64,000 bases of DNA, taken from contig NZ_JBITIH010000007.1 in NCBI RefSeq assembly GCF_044458865.1, positions 1 to 64,000 on the forward strand, read 5' to 3'. The position numbers and the translations under genes were made by a program. How positions within the stretch are numbered: position 1 is the stretch's first letter; each line of letters begins with the position of its first letter. The notes under the pieces were generated by a model. It was not told the origin of the DNA. It ran no database searches and saw only the letters and a list, made by a program, of their open reading frames with translations. Shown in pieces: positions 45,159-53,098 of the stretch. Source of the stretch: Micromonospora_G sp044458865. Its GTDB lineage: Bacteria > Actinomycetota > Actinomycetes > Mycobacteriales > Micromonosporaceae.

Positions 45159-45182
45159 TCGATAAATGTCGATCTTTATCGA
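45159..45182. promoter_or_regulatory. 24-bp inverted repeat before the secreted arabinanase operon
   Basis: TCGATAAA, 8 bases, TTTATCGA: perfect 8-bp arms, strikingly AT-rich for this genome, 68 bases upstream of the second GH127 gene in the 191-base gap that separates it from the ABC permease. It has the form of a dimeric repressor operator and probably marks the promoter of the 45250-52638 operon. Confidence 0.6.
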
Positions 45183-45249
45183 GAGGGGAGGTCTCGTCCG
45201 CGCGCCCCGCTCACCCACCCTTCCGTCCGTTCCCGAGAAGGTGACCCGA

Positions 45250-47736
45250 ATGCCCAACCCATCCCTGTCCCGTCGGACCCTGATCCAGACCGGTGTCGCC
45301 ACGGCGGTCGGCGTCGCCGCCGCCACCGCGCTGCCCACCACGCCGGCCATCGCCGCCCGCCCGGACACCGGCGTCTCCGCGTACGCGTTCCCGCTCGGCG
45401 CGGTACGCCTGCTCGCCGGCCCGTTCCAGGCCAACACCGCCCGCACCCACACCTACCTCAACTTCCTCAACGCCGACCGGCTGCTGCACACGTTCCGGCT
45501 CAACGTCGGGCTGCCGTCGTCGGCGACCGCCTGCGGCGGGTGGGAGTCGCCCAGCACCGAGCTGCGTGGCCACTCGACCGGTCACGTCCTCACCGCACTG
45601 GCCCAGGCGTACGCCAGCACCGGCGACACCGCGTTCAAGACCAAGGGCGACTACCTCGTCGCCGAACTGGCCAGGTGTCAGGACCGGGCTCAGACGGTCG
45701 GCTTCAACGCCGGCTACCTCTCCGCGTTCCCGGAGAGCTTCATCGACCGGGTCGAGGCCCGCCAGCAGGTCTGGGCGCCCTACTACACCCTGCACAAGAT
45801 CATGGCGGGACTGCTCGACATGTACCAGCTCGCCGGCAACGCCCAGGCGCTCCAGGTGCTGCTGCGCCAGGCTGCCTGGCTGAACCTGCGCAACAGCCGA
45901 CTCAGCTACACCGCCCGGCAGAACATGCTCGACACCGAGTTCGGCGGGGTCGGCGAAACGATGGTCAACCTCTACCAGGAGACCGCCGAGGCGACGCACC
46001 TCACCACCGCGCAGTACTTCGACCACGCCGAGGTGCTCGACCCCCTGGCGGCCAACACCGACGCGCTGAACAACTACCACGCCAACACGCAGATCCCGAA
46101 GGTCGTCGCCGCGATCCGCGCCTACCACGCCACCGGCACGACCCGGTACCGCGACATCGCCGTCAACTTCTGGAACATGGTGGTCGGCCGGCACAGCTAC
46201 GCCATCGGCGGCAACTCCAACGGCGAGTACTTCAAGCTGCCGAACCGGATCGCGAGCGAACTCTCCGACAGCACCTGCGAGTGCTGCAACTCGTACAACA
46301 TGCTCAAGCTCACCCGGCAACTGTTCTTCACCAACCCGGAGCGGGCCGACTACTTCGACTTCTACGAGAAGGCCCTCTACAACCACCTGCTCGGTGCCCA
46401 GAACCCGAACTCGGCCAACGGACACCACAGTTACTACACACCGCTGCGGGCCGGTGGCATCAAGACCTACAGCAACGACTACAACGACTTCACCTGCTGC
46501 CACGGCACCGGGATGGAGACCAACACCAAGCACGGCAACAGCGTCTTCTTCCACAACGGCAACACGCTGTACGTGAACCTCTTCATCGCCGCCGAGCTGA
46601 CCTGGCCGGGGCGGGGCATCACCGTACGGCAGGACACCACCTTCCCCCAGGCCGGCTCCACCCGACTGACCGTCACCGGCACGGGCGCCATCGACCTGCG
46701 GATCCGCATCCCGTCCTGGGCCAGTGGCGCGCAACTGCGGCTCAACGGAGTGGTCACCGGCGGCACCCTCACCCCGGGCAGCTACGCGCAGCTCAACCGC
46801 ACCTGGGCCACCGGCGACGTGGTCGACCTGACCCTGCCGATGGCGCTGACCCGGGAACCGACCCCGGACAACAGTGGCGTCCAGGCGGTCAAGCACGGGC
46901 CGATCGTGCTGGCCGGCCAGTACGGCACCAACAACCTCACCACCATGCCCACGCTCAACCCGTCGACCCTGGCGCCGACCGGTCAACCGCTTGAGTACAC
47001 CGCGACCGCGAGCACCGGCACCGTACGGCTGCTGCCGTTCTACCAAACCCACGGGCAGCGCTACACCGTCTACTGGAGCGTGGTCGACGTACCGCCGCCC
47101 GCCCCCTTCGTGGCGCACTACCTGTTCAACGAGACCTCCGGCACCACCGCGGCGGACGCCACCGGCAACGGCCGTACCGCCACCCTGGCCGGCGGTGCGA
47201 ACTGGACCGCCGGCCGTACCGGAAACGCGGCCAACCTCAACGGCACCGGCGCGCACGTCGTGCTGCCGGCCGGCATCCTCGCCGGCGCCACCGCCTTCAC
47301 CATCGCCACCTGGGTACGGATCGACACCGCCGGCACCTGGACCCGACTGGTCGACATCGGTGCCGGCACCGGCTCCTACCTCTTCCTGAGTCCACGCAGC
47401 GGCTCCGGCACCGCCCGGTACGCCATCACCACCGCCGGTGCCGGAGCGGAGCAACGGATCGACGCGCCGGCGGCCCTACCGATCGGGGCGTGGACCCACG
47501 TCGCGGTCACCCAGACCGGCAACCTCGGCGTGTTCTACGTCAACGGCGTCGAGGTGGCCCGCAACACCGCGCTCACCCTGCGCCCGGCCAGCCTCGGCAG
47601 CACCAGCCAGAACTGGGTCGGTCGCTCCCAGTACGGCGGCGACCCCTACCTCGACGCGGCCGTGGACAGCCTGCGGGTCTACAGCCGTGCCCTGACCGCC
47701 GCCGAGGTGGCGAACCTGCACACCACCGGTGGGTGA
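45250..47736 (+). CDS. Tat-exported GH127-type beta-L-arabinofuranosidase with LamG-like domain
   Basis: 828 residues. The twin-arginine signal SLSRRTLIQTGVATAVG is cleaved near AIAA. A GH127/DUF1680 domain (about 45-620) keeps the metal and nucleophile set: E344 and C346 in STCECCNSY, and C416-C417 in FTCCHGTG. A C-terminal concanavalin-type LamG domain (about 625-828, VAHYLFNETSGTTAADATGNG) should bind polysaccharide. Tat export fits an enzyme that must bind its metal before leaving the cell. Starts at ATG 45250 after GAGAAGGTG; first gene of a secreted-enzyme operon. Confidence 0.87.
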   Translation: MPNPSLSRRTLIQTGVATAVGVAAATALPTTPAIAARPDTGVSAYAFPLGAVRLLAGPFQANTARTHTYLNFLNADRLLHTFRLNVGLPSSATACGGWESPSTELRGHSTGHVLTALAQAYASTGDTAFKTKGDYLVAELARCQDRAQTVGFNAGYLSAFPESFIDRVEARQQVWAPYYTLHKIMAGLLDMYQLAGNAQALQVLLRQAAWLNLRNSRLSYTARQNMLDTEFGGVGETMVNLYQETAEATHLTTAQYFDHAEVLDPLAANTDALNNYHANTQIPKVVAAIRAYHATGTTRYRDIAVNFWNMVVGRHSYAIGGNSNGEYFKLPNRIASELSDSTCECCNSYNMLKLTRQLFFTNPERADYFDFYEKALYNHLLGAQNPNSANGHHSYYTPLRAGGIKTYSNDYNDFTCCHGTGMETNTKHGNSVFFHNGNTLYVNLFIAAELTWPGRGITVRQDTTFPQAGSTRLTVTGTGAIDLRIRIPSWASGAQLRLNGVVTGGTLTPGSYAQLNRTWATGDVVDLTLPMALTREPTPDNSGVQAVKHGPIVLAGQYGTNNLTTMPTLNPSTLAPTGQPLEYTATASTGTVRLLPFYQTHGQRYTVYWSVVDVPPPAPFVAHYLFNETSGTTAADATGNGRTATLAGGANWTAGRTGNAANLNGTGAHVVLPAGILAGATAFTIATWVRIDTAGTWTRLVDIGAGTGSYLFLSPRSGSGTARYAITTAGAGAEQRIDAPAALPIGAWTHVAVTQTGNLGVFYVNGVEVARNTALTLRPASLGSTSQNWVGRSQYGGDPYLDAAVDSLRVYSRALTAAEVANLHTTGG

Positions 47737-47773
47737 AGCCGCCCGCTCCGTCCGCATCCGAACAGGAGGAGTC

Positions 47774-49255
47774 ATGTCCCGCAGACGCTGGTTCCCAGCC
47801 GTCGCCACCGCAGTCGTCGCCACCGTGGTCGCCGGGGTCGCGCTGACCCCGCTCGCCCACGCGGCCAACCCGATCATCACCAACATCTACACCGCCGACC
47901 CGGCGCCGCTGGTGGTCGGCAACACCATGTACATCTACGCCGGCCGGGACGAGGCGCCGACCGGCAACAACAACTTCCTCATGCGGGAGTGGCGGGTTCT
48001 CTCCTCGACCGACGCCGCCACCTGGACCGACAACGGGGTCCGGGCGAACATCGGCACCTTCCCGTGGGCCGGTGCGGACGCCTGGGCCAGCGAGGTCGAA
48101 CCCCGCAACGGCCGCTACTACTGGTACACCTCGATCAACGGCAACGGTGCGGGGTGGATGGACATCGGGGTCGCGGTCGGCGACAGCCCGCTCGGTCCGT
48201 TCACCGACGCCAAGGGCGGACCGCTGATCAGCGACAGCACGCCCAACTCGTCCGGCCTCAACATCGACCCCACGGTCTTCGTCGACGACGACGGCCAGGC
48301 GTACATCTACTGGGGTGGTTACTGGGGTGCGCGGGCGGCGCGGCTCAAGTCGAACATGATCGAGCTGGACGGCGCCGTGGTCACCCCGACCGGCCTCACC
48401 AACTTCTGGGAGGCGCCGTGGATGTTCAAGCGCAACGGCCTCTACTACATGATGTACGCGGCGAACGACACCAGCGGCTGCGTCACCTCGTCCAGCTACG
48501 CCTGCCAGCGGTACGCCACCGCGACCAACCCGCTCGGTCCGTGGACGCACCGGGGCATCGTGCTCGGTCAGGTTTCCTCGACCACCAACCACGCCGGTGT
48601 GGTCCAGTTCAACGGTCAGTGGTACATCGTCTACCACAACGCCAACGCCCCCGGCGGCGGTAACTTCCGCCGGTCGGTGGCGGTCGACCGGCTCTACTTC
48701 AACGCCGACGGCACGATCCAGCAGGTGGTCCAGACCACCACCGGCCCGCCGCCGAACCCGGGCGGCGGTGGCCCGACCAACCCGCCGACCACACCGCCGA
48801 CGAACCCCGGCCAGCCGCCGACCGGCACCAACCTCGCCCCGTCCGCGACCCGATCCACGTCGTACGTGTCGACCTGGGAGAACCTTGCCGCGATCAACAA
48901 CGGCGGGGTGCCGGCCAACTCGCAGGACCGGAGCAACCTGGCGTACGGCAACTGGCCCCAGCAGGGCACCCAGTGGATCGAGTACCAGTGGCCCTCGGCC
49001 CGGACCGTGAACCGGACCGCCGCCTACTGGTTCGACGACAACCAGGGGATCGACGTGCCCGCCTCCTGCCAGGTGCAGTACTGGAACGGCAGCGCGTACG
49101 TCAACGTACCGAACCAGTCCGGCTGCGGTGTCGCCGGAAACGCCTACAACGTCACCACGTTCGGCTCGGTCAGCACCACCCGGCTGCGGTTGACCATCAC
49201 CGCCCGGACCGGACTCTCCACCGGCGTCCTGGAGTGGATGGCCTTCCAGCCCTAG
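47774..49255 (+). CDS. secreted GH43 glycosidase with C-terminal binding domain
   Basis: 493 residues. Signal peptide to about 30 (LTPLAHAA). A GH43 five-bladed propeller (about 33-315) with the base D42 (TADPAP), modulating D165 (NIDPTVF) and acid E213 (FWEAPW). A proline-rich linker (about 330-358) leads to a 135-residue discoidin-like module that closely resembles the last domain of the next gene's protein. GH43 enzymes are mostly alpha-L-arabinofuranosidases or arabinanases. The ATG at 47774 follows AGGAGGA; 37 bases after the GH127 stop, so same operon. Confidence 0.88.
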   Translation: MSRRRWFPAVATAVVATVVAGVALTPLAHAANPIITNIYTADPAPLVVGNTMYIYAGRDEAPTGNNNFLMREWRVLSSTDAATWTDNGVRANIGTFPWAGADAWASEVEPRNGRYYWYTSINGNGAGWMDIGVAVGDSPLGPFTDAKGGPLISDSTPNSSGLNIDPTVFVDDDGQAYIYWGGYWGARAARLKSNMIELDGAVVTPTGLTNFWEAPWMFKRNGLYYMMYAANDTSGCVTSSSYACQRYATATNPLGPWTHRGIVLGQVSSTTNHAGVVQFNGQWYIVYHNANAPGGGNFRRSVAVDRLYFNADGTIQQVVQTTTGPPPNPGGGGPTNPPTTPPTNPGQPPTGTNLAPSATRSTSYVSTWENLAAINNGGVPANSQDRSNLAYGNWPQQGTQWIEYQWPSARTVNRTAAYWFDDNQGIDVPASCQVQYWNGSAYVNVPNQSGCGVAGNAYNVTTFGSVSTTRLRLTITARTGLSTGVLEWMAFQP

Positions 49256-49317
49256 TCGCCCCAACCGAATCCGACCCCACCGCACCCGTCCCCACCCGTT
49301 TCCCTGGAGGTGACCCA

Positions 49318-52300
49318 GTGTCACTGCACCCCACCCGCCGCCGTAGACCGTTGGCGTTCACCCTCGCGGCCGTCCTCGCCGCCAGCGTGCTCGCCGTGCC
49401 GGGTTCGCCGGCCGTCGCGGCCCAGACGATCGGCTATCCCACCTTCTCCGGTCCGACGATTCCGGCCCCGCCGGTCGGCTACAGCACCGGCAACACCATG
49501 CAGGCCATCTACAACGCCGAGGCCGGCGGCACCGACTTCTGGATGGACCGGCTGCTCGCCCGTCCCGGCAACGATCCGGCCGGTACCTGGCTGATGACCC
49601 GCGGCCGGGGACTGTTCATGACCACGCACACCCCGTCCGTGATCGGTTTCGGCGGCCAGGTCGCCTACTGGGACAACATCAGCAGTCAGGCCGCCTACTC
49701 GGTGGCGATCACCCCGGGTACCTTCGCCGAGCAGGTCAGCGGCCGGTGGCAGTCTCCCAGCCACTGGAAGGGGGTCTTCACCAGCGGGTCGATCCGGGTG
49801 GAGATGTCGAAGTTCATCACCCACAACAACGTCGCGGTGACCAACCTGACGATCATCAACAACGGTTCCGCCAGCTCGACCCTGCAACTGCGAGCCACCT
49901 CGCCGTACGCGACGACCGGCAGTGGGAGCGAGTTGACCGGCAGTCGGCAGGTGAAGAACAACCTGACCACGATCTATCCCCGGTTGGCCGGGGACGGCTT
50001 CACCGTCAGCAGTGGCGGTCTGAACCGGTCGGTGACCGTCGCCGCCGGGCAGAGCGTCAGCACCAAGGTCGTGATGGGATTCGTGACGAACGAGATCCCG
50101 GAGTCGTTGACCGAGTACAACTCCTACCGGGGGTACACCCCGGCCACCGCGTTCGCCACCCACGTACGGGACTACAACCGGTGGTGGGCGGAGAACATCC
50201 CGTACATCGACGTGCCGGATCCGGCGATCAAGAAGAACATCTACTACCGCTGGTGGCTGATGCGGTACAACTACCTCGACGTGGACATCCCCGGGCAGGA
50301 TTTCCAGTTCCCGGTCTCGATCGAGGGCGTCACCGGCTACAACAACGCGATCGCGCTGACCCAGCCGATGCACATCGACGACCTGAAGTACCTGCGCAAC
50401 CCGATCTACTCGTACGGGCCGTGGCTGTCGGTCGGCCAGTCGTCACGCAACGGCCGGTTCATGGACAACCCCGGTGACCCGGAGAACTGGTCCAACAGCT
50501 ACACCCAGTACATCGCCGAGGCGGCCTGGCGGTCGTACCAGATCCACGGCGGACAGCCGGCGATCGCCGGCAACCTGGCCCGTTACGCCGAGGGCGACGT
50601 CAAGGGGCAGTTGGCGACCTACGACACCAACAACAACGGCCTGATCGAGTACGACTGGGGCGCGATGACCGGCAACGACGCCGACGCGGTGTCGTTCCAC
50701 TGGCGGGCCGGCAACCTCGACCGGGCCGAGTCGGCGTACGTCTACAGCGGCGCGATGGCGGCGGTGCAGGCGTACACCCTGCTCGGTAACACGGCGAAGG
50801 CGAACGAGATGCAGGTGCTCGCCGACCGGGTCCGCAACGGTGTGATCAACGTGCTCTGGAACCCGAGTCGACAGTTGCTGGAGCACAAGCACGTCTCCAC
50901 CAACACCCACGTGCCGTGGAAGGAGATCAACAACTACTACCCGTACTCCGTCGGGTTGATGCCGAACACCGCCCAGTACCGGGAGGCGCTGCGGCTCTAC
51001 GACGACCCGGCCGAGTACCCGATCTTCCCGTTCTTCACCGCGAACCAACGGGACAAGGCGGCAGCCGCCGCGGCCGGGCAGCCGGGCAGCAACAACTTCT
51101 CCACCATCAACTCCACCGTGCAGTTCCGGCTCTACTCCTCGGTGCTGCGCAACTATCCGAACCAGTGGATGTCGGCGGAGGACTACAAGAAGCTGCTGTA
51201 CTGGAACGCCTGGGCCCAGTACGTCGGCGGCAACACCCAGTGGCCGGACGCGAACGAGTTCTGGGCGAACTGGAACGCGGGCAGCCGCACCATCGACTAC
51301 CGGTCCTGGATTCACCACAACATCCTGGGCAGCAGCAACTGGACGGTGATCGAGGACGTCGCCGGGCTGCGACCGCGTACCGACACCCAGATCGAACTCT
51401 CCCCGATCAACATCAACTGGTCCCACTTCGCGGTCAACAACCTGCGATACCGCAACACCGACCTCAGCGTCGTCTGGGACGACCCGGCCGACGGGGTGAC
51501 CCGCTACACCGGCATCCCGCAGGGTTACTCGGTCTATCTCAACGGCACCCGGGCATTCACCGTCGACCGGCTGACCCGGGTGCTCTACAACCCGGCCACC
51601 GGGGCGGTCAGCTTCCCGGGCGGTGCCGGTGTGGTGAACTACAGTGCCGCCGTACCGGGCCTGCAGTCGCCCCAGCAGGTCAACCAGAACAGCGCCCGGA
51701 TGGTGGACATGTTCGCCAAGGCCGGCGCCGACCTCACCGCCACCATCCAGAACCTGGCCCAGGGCGCCACTGGGACCGCCTCGTACACCGCTTCGGGCAC
51801 CTCGACCGGGGCGGCGCTGGACGGCTTCCCGATCAACGAACCGCTCTGGGGCAGCTACGGCTCGCCGAACAGCACCGACTGGTACGAGATCAACTTCGGC
51901 CAGGCGCGGGCGGTGGACGAGGCCCGGATCCACTTCCGCAACGACCGTGCCACCAACCGATACCGGGCGCCCGCCTCGTACAACGTGCAGTACTGGAACG
52001 GCAGTACCTGGGTCAACGCCGCCGCCCAGGTCAAGACCCCCGGGGTGGCGCAGGCCAACTACAACCAGGTCCGGTTCACGCCGGTCAGCACCGCCCGGCT
52101 GCGGGTGCAGTTCACCCACGCGTCCGGCTTCAAGACCGGCCTGACCGAGATCAAGGTCTACAACCGGGGCGGTACCAGTCCCGGCCCGGACCCCGATCCT
52201 GATCCCGAGCCGGGCGGCAACCTCGCCGGTACGGCCGTGCCGACCGCCTCCTACACCTCGGCCTGGGAGAGCGTGGCGGCACTGAACGACGGGGTGGACC

Positions 52301-52638
52301 CGCCGTCGTCGAACGACACGGTCAACCCCCGGTGGGGCACCTGGCCCAACACCGGTGAGCAGTGGGCGCTGTTGACCTGGCCGTCGGCGCAGACACTCCG
52401 CTCGGCCCAGGTCTACTTCTTCGACGACAACGGCGGAGTGCGCCTGCCCGCCTCCTGGAAACTCCAGTACTGGACCGGCAGCGCGTACGCCGACGTCCCC
52501 GGCGCCAGCGGTTATCCCACCGCGATCAACCAGTACAACCAGGTCACCTTCCCGGCTCTGGGCACCAGCCGGCTGCGGGTGGTGTTGCAGAGCGGAGCGG
52601 GCTCGGTCGGCCTGCTGGAGGTGAAAGCCTTCTCCTGA
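49318..52638 (+). CDS. secreted (alpha/alpha)6 glycosidase, MGH1-like / GH121-GH142-related
   Basis: 1106 residues. Signal peptide to about 35, N-terminal beta-sandwich (about 40-290), an (alpha/alpha)6 toroid (about 300-770; YRWWLMRYNYLDVDIPGQDF, DWGAMTGNDADAVSFHW, WKEINNYYPYSVGLMP), a beta-domain, and two C-terminal F5/8-like modules joined by a PDPDPDPEPGG linker. The fold and sequence pattern fit the MGH1-like group of clan GH-G, to which the arabinose-specific families GH121 (HypBA2-type arabinobiosidase) and GH142 also belong. Specificity is inferred from the neighbours GH127 and GH43. The GTG at 49318 follows GGAGGTGA. Confidence 0.68.
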   Translation: MSLHPTRRRRPLAFTLAAVLAASVLAVPGSPAVAAQTIGYPTFSGPTIPAPPVGYSTGNTMQAIYNAEAGGTDFWMDRLLARPGNDPAGTWLMTRGRGLFMTTHTPSVIGFGGQVAYWDNISSQAAYSVAITPGTFAEQVSGRWQSPSHWKGVFTSGSIRVEMSKFITHNNVAVTNLTIINNGSASSTLQLRATSPYATTGSGSELTGSRQVKNNLTTIYPRLAGDGFTVSSGGLNRSVTVAAGQSVSTKVVMGFVTNEIPESLTEYNSYRGYTPATAFATHVRDYNRWWAENIPYIDVPDPAIKKNIYYRWWLMRYNYLDVDIPGQDFQFPVSIEGVTGYNNAIALTQPMHIDDLKYLRNPIYSYGPWLSVGQSSRNGRFMDNPGDPENWSNSYTQYIAEAAWRSYQIHGGQPAIAGNLARYAEGDVKGQLATYDTNNNGLIEYDWGAMTGNDADAVSFHWRAGNLDRAESAYVYSGAMAAVQAYTLLGNTAKANEMQVLADRVRNGVINVLWNPSRQLLEHKHVSTNTHVPWKEINNYYPYSVGLMPNTAQYREALRLYDDPAEYPIFPFFTANQRDKAAAAAAGQPGSNNFSTINSTVQFRLYSSVLRNYPNQWMSAEDYKKLLYWNAWAQYVGGNTQWPDANEFWANWNAGSRTIDYRSWIHHNILGSSNWTVIEDVAGLRPRTDTQIELSPININWSHFAVNNLRYRNTDLSVVWDDPADGVTRYTGIPQGYSVYLNGTRAFTVDRLTRVLYNPATGAVSFPGGAGVVNYSAAVPGLQSPQQVNQNSARMVDMFAKAGADLTATIQNLAQGATGTASYTASGTSTGAALDGFPINEPLWGSYGSPNSTDWYEINFGQARAVDEARIHFRNDRATNRYRAPASYNVQYWNGSTWVNAAAQVKTPGVAQANYNQVRFTPVSTARLRVQFTHASGFKTGLTEIKVYNRGGTSPGPDPDPDPEPGGNLAGTAVPTASYTSAWESVAALNDGVDPPSSNDTVNPRWGTWPNTGEQWALLTWPSAQTLRSAQVYFFDDNGGVRLPASWKLQYWTGSAYADVPGASGYPTAINQYNQVTFPALGTSRLRVVLQSGAGSVGLLEVKAFS

Positions 52639-52655
52639 CCGACAAGCACTGCCTG

Positions 52656-52696
52656 ACGCGGGTGCGCGGCCTCGCTCCACCGGCCGCCACCCGCGT
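52656..52696 (+). terminator. hairpin ending the secreted arabinanase operon
   Basis: ACGCGGGTG at 52656-52664 pairs with CACCCGCGT at 52688-52696, and after a bulged C five further pairs extend the stem. It follows the stop at 52638 by 17 bases and precedes the formate dehydrogenase operon. Confidence 0.68.
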
Positions 52697-52734
52697 TCCA
52701 GGTTTCCGCATTCCAGGACCGACAGCGGGGCGAA

Positions 52735-52767
52735 ATGCGAAACTTGTCGGCAAGTGGAGGTTCGCAT
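52735..52767 (+). promoter_or_regulatory. inverted repeat overlapping the start of the small HTH gene
   Basis: ATGCGAA (52735-52741) and TTCGCAT (52761-52767) flank a second hairpin, ACTTG-TCGG-CAAGT (52742-52755), with the GGAGG ribosome site between. The right arm covers the start codon. It could be an operator for autoregulation or an mRNA structure controlling translation. Confidence 0.5.
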
Positions 52768-53047
52768 GGTCAGCAAGCAGCAGGTTCTGCACCTGGTCGA
52801 CCAGGGCCACGGGTACCCCGAGATCGGCCGAATACTCGGCGTGTCGGCCGGACAGGCGTACCTCGTCGCCACCGGTATCCCAGCCGACGGTAGCGACACC
52901 GTCACCACCCGGCAGCGGAAACGGCTGGGCATGCTCCCCTCCCGATCACAACGACTGGTGAACCCGCGCGAGGTCAACCCGACCCACTCCGAGCGGGTGC
53001 ACGGGTGGATCCGTGACCGGGCCAAACGTGACCATCCGACCCGGTAG
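52766..53047 (+). CDS. small helix-turn-helix protein leading the formate dehydrogenase operon
   Basis: 93 residues. The first 45 residues form a putative HTH (QQVLHLVDQGHGYPEIGRILGVSAGQAYL), of the kind found in sigma-region-4-like or transposon-resolvase-like domains. The remainder is strongly basic (TTRQRKRLGM and RVHGWIRDRAKRDHPTR). ATG at 52766 with GGAGG 5 bases upstream. It ends 51 bases before the catalytic subunit, so it may be a dedicated regulator; I do not recognise a named family. Confidence 0.65.
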   Translation: MVSKQQVLHLVDQGHGYPEIGRILGVSAGQAYLVATGIPADGSDTVTTRQRKRLGMLPSRSQRLVNPREVNPTHSERVHGWIRDRAKRDHPTR

Positions 53048-53098
53048 CGCCCCTTCGGCGGACCGACCAACGGAGTGCGGAAAGGGAGGCGGATACCG

